Positions 14,600-24,021 of a DNA stretch of 31,927 nt are shown piece by piece; positions within the stretch are counted from its first letter, which is position 1, and each line of letters begins with the position of its first letter. Where the stretch lies: positions 1-31,927 of the forward strand of contig CAKUQM010000021.1 of NCBI GenBank assembly GCA_934675465.1. The letters run 5' to 3'. The stretch comes from an uncultured Erysipelotrichaceae bacterium. GTDB taxonomy: Bacteria > Bacillota_I > Bacilli_A > Erysipelotrichales > Erysipelotrichaceae. The translations under genes were made by a program, and so were the position numbers. A model generated the notes under the pieces. The model did no database searches. It worked only from the letters and a program-made list of their open reading frames with translations, and was not told the DNA's origin.

Positions 14600-16201
14600 A
14601 TGAAATTAAGTAAGAAAACAAAGATATGTAACTATATCTACATTATTGGTATTGTACTGATTGGCTTGGGAAGATATTTTTCGGAATACTTCGATGGTAC
14701 CTATCTTTCTTTTCTTATTTTTATTTTCATGGATGCCTTGTGGGTATCACAGGTTAGAAGAAGGATTGAACATCCAATGGAGCGTAAATATCTGTGTTGG
14801 GCAGGTATTTTATGTGCTCTTTTCTTTTTTTTAAAAACAAGTAAGTATACTTTTATTGAATCAAACACAACGCTTTCTCGTTTCTTTTGGTACATGTATT
14901 ATGTTCCTCAAACTTTTACGATTTTGATGATTTATATGGCTTCTTTATATGTTGGTAAGCCCGTTAGTTATAAGCCCAAGAAGCGTTATCGTATTCTTTT
15001 TGTGATAGCAAGTGTTATTTGTATTCTAATTCTTACTAATGATTATCACGAATTAGCCTTTGACTTTGTCGGAGACTGGAATGATGAATATAATTATGGG
15101 ATTGTTTATTACTTGTCAGTGCTTTGGGTTATTGTGATGATGGCAATGACTTTTTTAACGATTTTTAAAACGAGTATTACTAGTGATAATGTTCAAAAGA
15201 TTTGGATTCCTTTTGTGCCTGTATTAGTATTACTTATCTATTTAATTTGGTTTATTTACGATCGTCATAATATCTTCACAACTATCTATAAGACAACCGA
15301 TATAATATGCATTACTTATTTGGCTTTCTTGGAGTTAATGATACAGAGTAGATTGTTGATTAATAATGATAATTTTGCTTCTCTGTGGATTAATTCGACA
15401 TTGAATGGTGGCATATATAATGAGAATCTAGAGCTTGCTTATAAGACTAAAAATGGTAAGGATATTACCGTAGCTCAACTTTTAAATAGTGAGGAAAAAG
15501 ATGTCTTCTTGGATGGAGGGGATACTCTTTTAAGAAGTAAACAATTATTAAAGGGACATGCCTATTGGTGCAAGGATATTAGTGCTATTAATAAGATTAA
15601 TGATGAATTAAATAACATGATTGATTTGTTGGAAGAGGAAAATAGTATTATCGAGTCTGCCAACATCTTGAATAAGAAGAAACAAAATCTAGATAAGAGA
15701 AAGGCCTTGTATGATTATATTTCTTGTGATGTAAGAAAAGAACTTGAAATTATTAGTGATTTGATTAGTGAATCGGATGATTTTGATGATAGATTAAAGT
15801 TGTCATGTATCTATATGGCTTATGTTAAAAGAAGAAGTAATCTTTTATTGATAAGTCAAAATAATAAGACTATTTCTAATGTAGAACTTGATTTATCAAT
15901 TGGTGAATCACTTGATTATCTAGAATTATATGGTTTTATTTGTAACTATAAGGCTCATGGGTCTATGAGTATTGAAAATGATGTTTTACTTGAAACGTAT
16001 TATGTTTTTGAGAAAGTAGTTGAAGAAATATTACCTAATACTTGTGCCTTAATGGTAGATTGTTTCTATGATGAAAAGATGGTGCGTATGCATATTGAAG
16101 TAAGTAATATGGAACCTTTTAAGCTTCATACTTGGCTTAAAGTAGACATGAAACAGGAAGAAGACACATTATATATAGATGTCTATAGGAGGCTATCATG
16201 A
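14600..16201 (+). CDS. 7TM sensor with a degenerate histidine-kinase-like cytoplasmic region
   Basis: A 533-residue membrane protein. The first 240 residues contain seven hydrophobic segments, the layout of the histidine kinase N-terminal 7TM domain. A degenerate PAS-like stretch, a coiled coil (about 335-375) and a C-terminal domain follow in the place of DHp and ATPase domains. I see no phosphorylatable H-box, no N-box asparagine motif and no glycine-rich ATP lid, so it should not be a working kinase. It overlaps the next gene, a complete kinase, by four bases (ATGA). I infer that it senses a ligand and controls that kinase. No Shine-Dalgarno is visible at ATG 14600. Confidence 0.7.
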   Translation: MKLSKKTKICNYIYIIGIVLIGLGRYFSEYFDGTYLSFLIFIFMDALWVSQVRRRIEHPMERKYLCWAGILCALFFFLKTSKYTFIESNTTLSRFFWYMYYVPQTFTILMIYMASLYVGKPVSYKPKKRYRILFVIASVICILILTNDYHELAFDFVGDWNDEYNYGIVYYLSVLWVIVMMAMTFLTIFKTSITSDNVQKIWIPFVPVLVLLIYLIWFIYDRHNIFTTIYKTTDIICITYLAFLELMIQSRLLINNDNFASLWINSTLNGGIYNENLELAYKTKNGKDITVAQLLNSEEKDVFLDGGDTLLRSKQLLKGHAYWCKDISAINKINDELNNMIDLLEEENSIIESANILNKKKQNLDKRKALYDYISCDVRKELEIISDLISESDDFDDRLKLSCIYMAYVKRRSNLLLISQNNKTISNVELDLSIGESLDYLELYGFICNYKAHGSMSIENDVLLETYYVFEKVVEEILPNTCALMVDCFYDEKMVRMHIEVSNMEPFKLHTWLKVDMKQEEDTLYIDVYRRLS

Positions 16202-17388
16202 TTAGTATTCTAGGTATCTATATGTTGGTACTATTTATCTTAAGTGCCTTCTTATTTACATATACGATTGATAGAAATATCAATACTTATATTAGAATTG
16301 CCTGTTTTGTGAATTTCTTGTTTTGTGCCGTCATGTTAAGAAGAATGTTTATTATTAATGATGATATAAGTAGATTCATACTTTTAGATAAGTTTATGTT
16401 ACAGTTGATTCCTATTGTCATGGTAGTTTTGTTTGTTGTGGTTAGGGATAAAAGAGCCTTTACAACCAATAGTAGTGCAATTAAAGAAAGCTTTGATAGT
16501 ATGAGCGATGGAATCTGTTTCGCCTCACTTGGTGGTACACCATTATTGGTAAATAAGGTAATGAATAATTTTGCGGAAATGATTAGTGGTGAACAGATTA
16601 TGAATGCGAATGTGTTTTATGATGCTTTATTATCTGGTGATTATGATTTGAGCGTGCTAAGAAAAGAACCAACTATCAATATTAAAAGTGGGGATAGGGT
16701 ATATAACTTTAATCGAAAAGTGATTAGTGTTGGTGATGAAGAAGTTTATGAAATGACTTTAACGGATATTACTAAACAATATGAACTTAATTTACAGCTT
16801 AATAACGATAAGAAAAGATTGGATAATTTAAATTTAAAGCTTAAAAAGATGTCTATGGATATCGAAAGAATCGTGAATGAAGAGGAAGTTCTAAATGCTC
16901 GAAGTAAGGTTCATGACGAGGTTGGTAGATGTTTATTGTTGGCAAGGTCATATTTTATTCGTGAGAATAAGGAGTCTAATAAGGTAGTCTTGTTTTGGAG
17001 ATATGTCATTGATGTGATGAAGAAACAAGGCCTTTGGTTAGATGATTTTAATGCGATATATGTAGAGAGCGAAAGACTTGGAGTAAGACTTCGTATTAAT
17101 GGTGATTTTAACTTTGATGATAATAATAAACATATTATTAAAGAAGTTATCCTAGAAGCTTTAAACAATGGGGTTAAACATGGTAAGTGTAAGAATCTAT
17201 TTTGTGATATCAATGGTAAGCATATCGAACTTTATAATGATGGTGATAATAGGGTTGCATCCTATGTTGAAAAAGGTGGTTTAAAGAATATAAGGTCAAT
17301 GGTAGAGAATAATGGTGGTAAAATGACCATAGATACAAGTGATAGTTTTAAATTGATAATAGAACTAGGAGTTAACAATGAAGTATAA
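16198..17388 (+). CDS. Sensor histidine kinase (NarX/LuxR-partner type)
   Basis: A 396-residue kinase. Two or three membrane segments lie within residues 1-82, then a PAS-like domain (92-190) and a coiled coil (195-235). The H-box is KVHDEVGRCLL with His239. The N-box is EALNNGVKHG (320-329), and the G region is KGGLKNIRSMVENNGG (359-374), as in the HisKA_3/HATPase group that phosphorylates NarL-type regulators. It overlaps the upstream pseudo-sensor by 4 bases and the downstream regulator by 11, so all three are made together. The signal is unknown. Confidence 0.88.
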   Translation: MISILGIYMLVLFILSAFLFTYTIDRNINTYIRIACFVNFLFCAVMLRRMFIINDDISRFILLDKFMLQLIPIVMVVLFVVVRDKRAFTTNSSAIKESFDSMSDGICFASLGGTPLLVNKVMNNFAEMISGEQIMNANVFYDALLSGDYDLSVLRKEPTINIKSGDRVYNFNRKVISVGDEEVYEMTLTDITKQYELNLQLNNDKKRLDNLNLKLKKMSMDIERIVNEEEVLNARSKVHDEVGRCLLLARSYFIRENKESNKVVLFWRYVIDVMKKQGLWLDDFNAIYVESERLGVRLRINGDFNFDDNNKHIIKEVILEALNNGVKHGKCKNLFCDINGKHIELYNDGDNRVASYVEKGGLKNIRSMVENNGGKMTIDTSDSFKLIIELGVNNEV

Positions 17389-18010
17389 AGTAATAATAGT
17401 GGATGATCAATATATTGCCAGGGAATTATTTGAGTATTATATCAAGAGTTCTGATAACTATGAATTAGAAAATTCTTTAGAGTCGGCAATTCTTGTAGAA
17501 TCATACCTTGAGCGCCACTCTTGTGATTTGTTGATTATGGACATTTTAATGGCTGATGGCTCCAATGGCCTCTTGGAGGCCATTAAGGTGAAAAAGAAGT
17601 ATCCTAATTTAAAGATAATAATGATAACTTCAATGGCTGAAGCATCTTGGTTAAAAAGAGCTAAGGAAGCAGGCATTGATAGTTTTTGGTATAAGGAGAT
17701 ATCTAAAGAGACTATTCTTGAAGTAATGGATAGAACGATGAATGGAGAATCGGTTTATCCAGATAGTGCTCCAAGTATTAAGATAGGTCATGCCTATTCT
17801 CATGAATTTACAGATAAGGAATTAGAAGTGTTAAGACTTATGACTAAGGGCTTGTCTAATGGGCAGATTGCCTTAAAACTTTATATTTCTGAGAATACAG
17901 TAAAGACACATATTCAACACATGTTAGATAAGACGGGTTGTGCTAATAGAACCGAGCTTGCGATATTGGCGCGTGTTAATGGTATTGCGATAGATATAGA
18001 TAATGATTAA
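17378..18010 (+). CDS. NarL/LuxR-family response regulator
   Basis: A 210-residue regulator. The receiver domain has the acidic pair Asp9-Asp10, phosphoacceptor Asp55 in LIMDILM, Ser/Thr switch MITS and Lys106 in FWYKEIS. The C-terminal LuxR-type helix-turn-helix reads FTDKELEVLRLMTKGLSNGQ and continues with ISENTVKTHIQHML. It should be phosphorylated by the overlapping kinase and bind DNA as a dimer. Its targets are unknown; the operon palindrome at 14565-14590 is one candidate for autoregulation. No clear terminator follows. Confidence 0.92.
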   Translation: MKYKVIIVDDQYIARELFEYYIKSSDNYELENSLESAILVESYLERHSCDLLIMDILMADGSNGLLEAIKVKKKYPNLKIIMITSMAEASWLKRAKEAGIDSFWYKEISKETILEVMDRTMNGESVYPDSAPSIKIGHAYSHEFTDKELEVLRLMTKGLSNGQIALKLYISENTVKTHIQHMLDKTGCANRTELAILARVNGIAIDIDND

Positions 18011-18077
18011 TCATTAGTTTTGGTGATTTTTACTTTTTACTATTGTGGAAAAATATAGGTAGTAGAGGTGAAACATT

Positions 18078-19538
18078 ATGGAATTAAAGAAACTAACGAT
18101 TTTGCATTCAAATGATATGCATGGTGATTTCTTATCGGAAGATATTGATGATAAGCTAGTGGGTGGTGTTTCGCTTTTGTCTGGTTATATCAGTAAAGTG
18201 CGAAAAGAAGAAGAAAATGTCTTGTATTGTGTAGCTGGAGACATGTTTAGGGGTTCAATCATTGATAGTGAATACCAAGGCTTTTCAACTATTGAGATTA
18301 TGAACATGTTATCTCCTGATATTGTGACCATTGGTAATCATGAGACTGATTATGGTATTGGTCAATTGTTGTTTCTAGAGAAGTGCGCGAAGTTTCCAAT
18401 TGTGAATGCTAACTTGCATATTAAGACTAATAATTCAGGTTTATTTAAACCATGTAAGATCATTAAGATTGATGGCATGAGGATTCTTTTCATTGGTATC
18501 TTGACTGAAGAAGTTATCAATCAAACTAAGGGAGATGGGCTAATAGGTTCCCTAATTGATATTAAAGATGCGGCAAGAGAAGTAGAAAGAATTTGTAATA
18601 ATTTTAATAATGTCGACATTGATTTTACAGTTTTATTAACTCATATTGGTTTTGAAGAAGATAAGAAGTTGGCTGCAATGTTAGATCCTTCATTAGGCGT
18701 TGATGTGATTATTGGAGGGCACTCACATACGATTCCAGAAGAGCCAGCCATCGTTAATGATATTGTGATTGTGCAAGCTGGTACAGGTACTAATCAGATT
18801 GGCAGGTTTGATATCAATGTGGATACTGATAATAATTGTATTCATGATTTTAAGTGGGAAATTGTTCCGATCGATGATAGCCATTGTCCATATGATAAGC
18901 ATATTGAGACTATCTTGGAACATTTTAAGGAACAAACTGATAACAAGTACCAAAGAGTGGTTACACGTTTAAGAAGAGAATTAACTCATCCAAAGCGTGA
19001 GCAGGAAACGGAACTTGGCAATCTTTTAGCTGATATTTTGTTGGATAGTTTGGCAATCGATATTGTCTTGTTTGGATCGGGTGCTATTAGAACAGAAAAG
19101 ATGGGACCTATTATCTTGTATCAAGATATTATGGAATGTTTACCATATGATGATCCATTATATTGTTTAGACATCTCGGGTAGAGAGTTTAAAGAGATGA
19201 TTCGTTATATGTTAAGAGATGGCGTTTGGCAAGGTGAACATTGTGAGTTCTATCAATTCTCAAGGGGCTTAAAAGTAGAATATGATCGTGCTACTCATGA
19301 ATTTAATAAGTTTAATTTTAATGGTAAACCGATTGATGAGGATGCAGTTTATAAGGTAGCTCTTGCGAAGTTCCATTTTAATAGTTTTGAAGAGTTCTTT
19401 AATATTCCATTAGCACCAATAGTAGAAAGAGCTCGTCCAAAGATTGTTTCTACTTCAATTAATGATATTGTTGAACAATATTTAAGTGATCACCAGCATC
19501 TAAATGCTAGTATTGAGGGAAGACTTGTGGTGCTATGA
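18078..19538 (+). CDS. 5'-nucleotidase / 2',3'-cyclic phosphodiesterase-like metallophosphatase
   Basis: A 486-residue member of the UshA/YunD group. The calcineurin-like metal motifs are HSNDMHGDF (residues 10-18), AGDMFRGS, TIGNHETDYG and GGHSHT. The C-terminal 5'-nucleotidase domain carries GNLLADILLD, FGSGAIR and LPYDDPLY. Unlike secreted UshA it lacks a signal peptide, as does YunD of B. subtilis, so it probably works in the cytoplasm. The ATG at 18078 has agaggtga upstream. The stop overlaps the lipoprotein start by four bases. Confidence 0.88.
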   Translation: MELKKLTILHSNDMHGDFLSEDIDDKLVGGVSLLSGYISKVRKEEENVLYCVAGDMFRGSIIDSEYQGFSTIEIMNMLSPDIVTIGNHETDYGIGQLLFLEKCAKFPIVNANLHIKTNNSGLFKPCKIIKIDGMRILFIGILTEEVINQTKGDGLIGSLIDIKDAAREVERICNNFNNVDIDFTVLLTHIGFEEDKKLAAMLDPSLGVDVIIGGHSHTIPEEPAIVNDIVIVQAGTGTNQIGRFDINVDTDNNCIHDFKWEIVPIDDSHCPYDKHIETILEHFKEQTDNKYQRVVTRLRRELTHPKREQETELGNLLADILLDSLAIDIVLFGSGAIRTEKMGPIILYQDIMECLPYDDPLYCLDISGREFKEMIRYMLRDGVWQGEHCEFYQFSRGLKVEYDRATHEFNKFNFNGKPIDEDAVYKVALAKFHFNSFEEFFNIPLAPIVERARPKIVSTSINDIVEQYLSDHQHLNASIEGRLVVL

Positions 19539-19840
19539 GAAAGATAATATTGGGTTTATCTATTTTGACTACTGTTGCGTGCAGTAGTCAAAATACTTTT
19601 CAAGTTGTCTTAGACTATCCACCTGCTTATAGCGATGTTAAGAAGAATTACAAAGAAGGCGAGCTTGTAAGGATTATTTATGCTGAGGGTGGTGGTTTCA
19701 TGTATGATGCTAGGGTGTCATTTAATATTGAGGGTGTTGACGCAAAGACGTATTTTGATGAAGAGAAGCAAGGTTACTGTATCGAGTTTTTTATGCCCGC
19801 TAATGATGTGAAAATATCTTGTAGGATTTTTTATAGCTAA
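19535..19840 (+). CDS. Small lipoprotein of unknown function
   Basis: A 101-residue protein with a short signal sequence (MRKIILGLSILTTVAC) ending in a lipobox, T-V-A-C with Cys16, so it should be lipid-anchored on the outside. The remaining 85 residues form one beta-rich module ending FFMPANDVKISCRI, reminiscent of the MPxxDV ending of InlB B-repeat-like modules. It starts within the nucleotidase stop (ATGA), so the two are coupled, and it ends 18 bases before the rluA-type gene, over which its downstream promoter lies. The specific role is unknown. Confidence 0.65.
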   Translation: MRKIILGLSILTTVACSSQNTFQVVLDYPPAYSDVKKNYKEGELVRIIYAEGGGFMYDARVSFNIEGVDAKTYFDEEKQGYCIEFFMPANDVKISCRIFYS

Positions 19841-19845
19841 AATCG

Positions 19846-19851
19846 TATAAT
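19846..19851 (+). promoter_or_regulatory. -10 element of the rluA-type operon (leaderless type)
   Basis: A perfect TATAAT lies 7 bases before ATG 19859 and no Shine-Dalgarno is present. I cannot find a good -35 at the right distance, so this is weaker than the other cases. Confidence 0.4.
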
Positions 19852-19858
19852 AGGGTCG

Positions 19859-20758
19859 ATGAAATATATATTAGAAGACAAGATACTTAAGATTGAGATT
19901 GCTTCTCTATTTAATGAGAAGGTACAAGACTTTTTTGATGAATTTATTCCTTCAAAGAAGATTCAACATTTATTGATTCAAAACAAATGGATTACTTTAG
20001 ATGGTAATCCTTGTAAGCGTGAAGACTTTATTGTGGGGATGAATTTAGAGATTAATATTTATCCAGAAACTTTTGAATATCATGAGTCTAAGCATAAGCT
20101 TGATGTGGTTTATGAGGATGAAATCATTTTGGTAGTTAATAAGCCAAAGGGTGTTTTGGTTCATAGTGATGGTAATGATGAGGATACTTTAACAGAGTGG
20201 GTTAAGGCTTATTTTATGGATAGACCATATATTAGTGCTTATCCATTACATAGACTAGATAAAGAGACTAGTGGTTTAGTTATGTTCTCTAAGTCTATTA
20301 TTTTCCAACCTTTGTTAGATAAGCTATTGAGTGAGAAACAAATTAGAAGATCATACTTAGCTTTTGTGAAGGGCAAGATGGAAAGAAATGCTTCGATGAT
20401 TATTAATGAACCTATTGGCAAGGATCGTCATAATGCGAATAAGCGAGTTGTTTATAAGGGTGGTCAAAGTGCTTTAACTAAGGTTAGAAGTTTGGGCTAT
20501 TCTAAGAAGAATGATTTTTCTATATTAAGATGTATTTTAGATACAGGCAGAACTCATCAAATTAGAGTTCATTTGTCATATAAACATTATCCTATTTTGA
20601 ACGATCAATTATATGGTGTAGAGTCACCGCTTTGTATCCGTATGGGTTTGATGGCTGATGAGTTAGAATTCTATCATCCTTTAAAACAAGAGATGATGAC
20701 AGTTGAGACTGATTTACCTAATGATTTGGGTAAGCTTTATTATGAGGTGATTAAATGA
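19859..20758 (+). CDS. RluA-family pseudouridine synthase
   Basis: A 299-residue enzyme that isomerises specific uridines in rRNA or tRNA. The catalytic motif HRLDKETSGLV (residues 131-141, Asp134) is intact. VVNKPKGVLVHSD and GRTHQIRVHL are the other family signatures. The N-terminal 70 residues resemble a degenerate S4-like domain (KKIQHLLIQNKWITLDG). Whether it modifies 23S rRNA like RluD or another site cannot be told. It opens the housekeeping operon and overlaps ybaK by four bases. Confidence 0.9.
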   Translation: MKYILEDKILKIEIASLFNEKVQDFFDEFIPSKKIQHLLIQNKWITLDGNPCKREDFIVGMNLEINIYPETFEYHESKHKLDVVYEDEIILVVNKPKGVLVHSDGNDEDTLTEWVKAYFMDRPYISAYPLHRLDKETSGLVMFSKSIIFQPLLDKLLSEKQIRRSYLAFVKGKMERNASMIINEPIGKDRHNANKRVVYKGGQSALTKVRSLGYSKKNDFSILRCILDTGRTHQIRVHLSYKHYPILNDQLYGVESPLCIRMGLMADELEFYHPLKQEMMTVETDLPNDLGKLYYEVIK

Positions 20759-21231
20759 TAAAGACTAACGCTATGCGTTTGTTAGATAAGGCGAAGATTT
20801 CTTATGAATTACTAACTTATGATATTCCTAAGGAATCTTTTTCTGGTGAAAAAGTAAGTGAATACTTAGGACAGGATCCTAAGATGTGTTATAAGACTTT
20901 GGCTGCTAAGCATGATCATGATCTTTTTATATTAGTTATTCCAGTAGATCAACAAATTGATTTAAAGAAGGCTGCTAAAGAGATTGGCGTTAAGAGTTTA
21001 GAGATGGTTCATGTCAAGGATCTTCTTAAGGAAGTAGGTTATGAAAGAGGCAGTGTCTCTCCTATTGGTGTTAAGAAAAATAAGGGCATTTTCTTTGATA
21101 AGGAAGCTCTTAATCATGAATTTATTGAAATATCAGGTGGTGCCTTTGGGACTAGCTTGAAGGTTGATAGAGCTATTATCTTAGATTTCTTAAAGGCTCA
21201 AGTAAAGGACTTGTGTGTAGATGAAATATGA
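20755..21231 (+). CDS. ybaK: Cys-tRNA(Pro)/Cys-tRNA(Cys) deacylase, YbaK family
   Basis: A 158-residue YbaK/ProX-type editing protein that removes cysteine wrongly loaded on tRNA-Pro. Signatures are KMCYKTLAAKH near the active-site lysine, ILVIPVDQQIDLKKAAKEIG and the closing SVSPIGVKK and EISGG. The length is normal. It overlaps the rluA-type gene by 4 bases and ispD by 11, so the genes are one translational string. Confidence 0.9.
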   Translation: MIKTNAMRLLDKAKISYELLTYDIPKESFSGEKVSEYLGQDPKMCYKTLAAKHDHDLFILVIPVDQQIDLKKAAKEIGVKSLEMVHVKDLLKEVGYERGSVSPIGVKKNKGIFFDKEALNHEFIEISGGAFGTSLKVDRAIILDFLKAQVKDLCVDEI

Positions 21232-21841
21232 TGCGATAGTTGTGGCCGGTGGTGTTGGCAAAAGAGCTGATTTGGGTTTTAATAAGGTCTTATATCGAAC
21301 AAGAGATGGTAAGACTGTTTTAAATCATTCTTGTTTAAATTTCATTAATGATGATGATTGTCAAAAACTAATTGTGGTTTGTAACTTTGAACTTGATTTC
21401 AAGTGTGACAAGTTAGTAGTAGTTCCCGGTGGTAAGGAAAGATATGAGTCGGTTCTTAATGGTTTAAATAAGGTTACAAGTGATTATGTACTTATTCATG
21501 ATGGGGCTAGACCTTTCTTGGATTTTGATGATTTAGAGAATTTAAAGGTAAATGTATCTGAATATTCTTGCGCTTTATTGGCTAAGAAGGCTGTGGATAC
21601 TATCAAGTATGTAAATGATGGTTTTATTGATAAGACTATTGATCGTGAACATATATATTATGCTTTGACGCCTCAAGGATTTAAAACGGATTTGATTAAG
21701 AATGCTTATAAAAGCGTTGATTTAATTGGTATCACTGATGATGCATCTATTGCGGAAAAGTGTGGTTATAAAGTTAAGGTTGTTGAGTGTAAGTCTGATA
21801 ATAGGAAGTTAACTTTAAAAGAAGATTTTAATAATTTATGA
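21221..21841 (+). CDS. ispD: 2-C-methyl-D-erythritol 4-phosphate cytidylyltransferase
   Basis: A 206-residue IspD, step three of the MEP isoprenoid pathway (CTP + MEP to CDP-ME). Motifs are IVVAGGVGKRADLGFNK at the N-terminus (the CTP-binding loop), VLIHDGARPF and TPQGFKTDLI, plus TDDASIAEKCG near the end. It is slightly shorter than the usual 225-235 residues, with a reduced N-terminal loop. IspE, the next enzyme of the pathway, is two genes downstream. Confidence 0.92.
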   Translation: MKYDAIVVAGGVGKRADLGFNKVLYRTRDGKTVLNHSCLNFINDDDCQKLIVVCNFELDFKCDKLVVVPGGKERYESVLNGLNKVTSDYVLIHDGARPFLDFDDLENLKVNVSEYSCALLAKKAVDTIKYVNDGFIDKTIDREHIYYALTPQGFKTDLIKNAYKSVDLIGITDDASIAEKCGYKVKVVECKSDNRKLTLKEDFNNL

Positions 21842-22359
21842 TTAGAGAAGTGATTGTAGTTGAGGGTAAAAATGATACCAAAAATCTTCAAAGGTATTTT
21901 GAGGTAGATACTATTGAGACTCATGGTTTGGGTTTAAGTAGAGAGACTTTAGAATATATTGATGAGGTTAATGATAGAAGAGGCGTGATTCTTTTCTTGG
22001 ATCCTGATTCAGCTGGTGAGAAGATTAGAAAGAGAATCAATGATTATATACCTGGTCTTAAGAATGCTTTTGTGTTGAAAGAAGATGCACGCACTAAGAA
22101 GAAGGTTGGTGTTGAGCATGCTTCTTTCAATGTTTTAAAAGAGGCTCTTGATCATGTGGTTAGTTATGATGAATTTCATCATACAATTAGTGTAGAAGAT
22201 ATGTATGAATTACATCTTATGGGAAGTGATGATAGTTCTTATAGGCGTGATGTAGTTTCTAAAAAATTTCATATAGGCAAGTGTAATGGCAAGACGATGC
22301 TTAAAAGGCTTAATATGTTAGGGATAAGTAGGGAAGAGTTAGATGATATCGAATATTAA
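21838..22359 (+). CDS. rnmV: Ribonuclease M5
   Basis: A 173-residue 5S rRNA maturase with a TOPRIM domain: VVEGKNDTKNL at residues 7-17 and LFLDPDSAGEKIR near 52-64 supply the catalytic acidic residues. The C-terminal part (MYELHLMGSDDSSYRRD, then GKCNGKTMLKRLNMLGI) is typical of RnmV. It overlaps ispD by four bases and rsmA by 17, repeating the rnmV-ksgA pairing found in Bacillus. Confidence 0.92.
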   Translation: MIREVIVVEGKNDTKNLQRYFEVDTIETHGLGLSRETLEYIDEVNDRRGVILFLDPDSAGEKIRKRINDYIPGLKNAFVLKEDARTKKKVGVEHASFNVLKEALDHVVSYDEFHHTISVEDMYELHLMGSDDSSYRRDVVSKKFHIGKCNGKTMLKRLNMLGISREELDDIEY

Positions 22360-23158
22360 TTATGTAAAGAAGACATTGGGTGATTTGAAGGCTAAGAAGA
22401 AGTTTGGCCAGAATTTTTTGATTGATTCTAATATAGTCGATAATATTGCCAAGAATGCCTGTGATATTAATTGTAAGACGATTGAGATTGGTCCAGGTCT
22501 TGGTGCACTAAGTGAGATGTTACTTAAGTATTCAAAGTGTGTTGATGCTTACGAGATTGATAAGGATATGTATGCTATCTTGAAGGAGTCGATCGATGAT
22601 TCAAGATTTAATGTTTATCTAGAGGATTTCTTGGATACTGATTTGACTAAGTATGAGGGTGAGACTATTAGGGTTTGTTCAAACTTACCTTATTATGTGA
22701 CTACACCGATTCTTTTTAAGTTGTTCAATAGTAATTTGGATATTTCTAAGATTACAGTAATGGTTCAAAAGGAAGTAGGAGATCGTTTTAAGGCTAGAGT
22801 TGGTAGTGAAGACTATAATGCGCTTAGTATTATTGTTCAGTATCTTTATGATGTGAAACAGGAAATGAATGTTTCTAAGGCTGTCTTTTATCCAAGTCCT
22901 AAGGTTGATAGCGTGGTTATTTCTTTTACGCCTAAGTTTAAAAGAAATTTTGAGTATGAGAAGGGCTTGTTTGAATTTATAGAGAATTGTTTCAAGAATA
23001 GAAGAAAGACTTTGAATAATAATCTTAAGCAATTTCTTGACGTTGATACCATTGGCAGAATTTATTCAACTTTGAATTTAAAAGAGAGTGTAAGGGCACA
23101 AGAATTGAATTTGGATACTTTTATTAGAATGTATGAGGTGAGTGTTAATGAAGATTAA
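22343..23158 (+). CDS. rsmA: 16S rRNA dimethyladenosine methyltransferase
   Basis: A 271-residue KsgA/RsmA that dimethylates two adjacent adenosines near the 3' end of 16S rRNA during 30S maturation. Motifs: KKKFGQNFLIDSN, the SAM loop EIGPGLGALSEML and the catalytic NLPYYVTTPI. The ATG at 22343 lies inside the rnmV 3' end with gggaagag upstream. The length is normal. Confidence 0.94.
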   Translation: MISNINYVKKTLGDLKAKKKFGQNFLIDSNIVDNIAKNACDINCKTIEIGPGLGALSEMLLKYSKCVDAYEIDKDMYAILKESIDDSRFNVYLEDFLDTDLTKYEGETIRVCSNLPYYVTTPILFKLFNSNLDISKITVMVQKEVGDRFKARVGSEDYNALSIIVQYLYDVKQEMNVSKAVFYPSPKVDSVVISFTPKFKRNFEYEKGLFEFIENCFKNRRKTLNNNLKQFLDVDTIGRIYSTLNLKESVRAQELNLDTFIRMYEVSVNED

Positions 23159-23987
23159 GGCTTATGCGAAGATTAATTTAGCTTTGGATGTCTTGGGTGT
23201 TAGGAATGATGGTTATCATGAGTTAAGAATGATTATGGTACCGCTTGATTTCTTTGATGATATGGATATCAGTTATAGTGAAAAGATGGAGTACGTTTCT
23301 AATCGTCCTTATATTTTCTTTGATGAGAATAATACGATTGTTAAGGCTTTTAATATTATGAAAGAGGAGTTTGGGATTAAGGAGAACTTTAAGGTTGTCT
23401 TAAATAAGATGATTCCAACTCAGGCTGGTTTAGCTGGTGGCAGTACTGATGGTGCTGCGATTATTAAGTTTTTGAATGTTAAGTATAACTTACAGTTGTC
23501 TGATGAGAAGATTAAGGAATTGTGTCTTAAGATTGGCGCTGATGTTTATTTCAACTATTATAGTAAGCCTGCTTTAGTAGAAGGACTTGGTGATAAGCTA
23601 ACTTTTATTGATATTAAGGATGATTATCATGTGTTACTAGTAAAGCCTAAACGTGGTGTTTCAACTAAGGAGTGTTATAAAAAGTTAGATATGGATACTT
23701 GTGTGCATCCTGATGTTGATTTGATTTTGGATAAGTTAAAAAATGGTGAAAATATTAAGCCATATCTTAAGAATAGTTTGGAGGCTCCTGCGATTGAACT
23801 TTGTAAGGGTATTGCCAAGGCAAAGCGTGATTTAGAGTATGCTGGTGCTGATTTTACAATGGTTACAGGTAGTGGTTCTACTGTTTATACAATTGATAGA
23901 GATTTGTTTAAGATTAACCAGCTTAGAAAAAAGATGATGAATAGAGGATATTTTGTCAGAACTTGTCAAATATTAAAGTCTAAATAG
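23148..23987 (+). CDS. ispE: 4-diphosphocytidyl-2-C-methyl-D-erythritol kinase
   Basis: A 279-residue GHMP kinase that phosphorylates CDP-ME, step four of the MEP pathway. AYAKINLALDVLGVRNDGYH at the N-terminus and the ATP loop PTQAGLAGGSTDGAA are diagnostic, with MVTGSGSTVY near the end. I start at ATG 23148, seven bases after gaggtga; a GTG at 23142 is in frame but too close to that site. It overlaps rsmA by 11 bases. Confidence 0.93.
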   Translation: MKIKAYAKINLALDVLGVRNDGYHELRMIMVPLDFFDDMDISYSEKMEYVSNRPYIFFDENNTIVKAFNIMKEEFGIKENFKVVLNKMIPTQAGLAGGSTDGAAIIKFLNVKYNLQLSDEKIKELCLKIGADVYFNYYSKPALVEGLGDKLTFIDIKDDYHVLLVKPKRGVSTKECYKKLDMDTCVHPDVDLILDKLKNGENIKPYLKNSLEAPAIELCKGIAKAKRDLEYAGADFTMVTGSGSTVYTIDRDLFKINQLRKKMMNRGYFVRTCQILKSK

Positions 23988-24021
23988 GCAATTAAATGCT
24001 AGAATAGAACTAGGTATACCC

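Noticed and set aside
24000..24005. Leaderless-type start for the GlmU-like gene
   Set aside because: TAGAAT is 16 bases from the ATG, not 6-7, and there is no -35 at the right distance; the leader is short but not absent.
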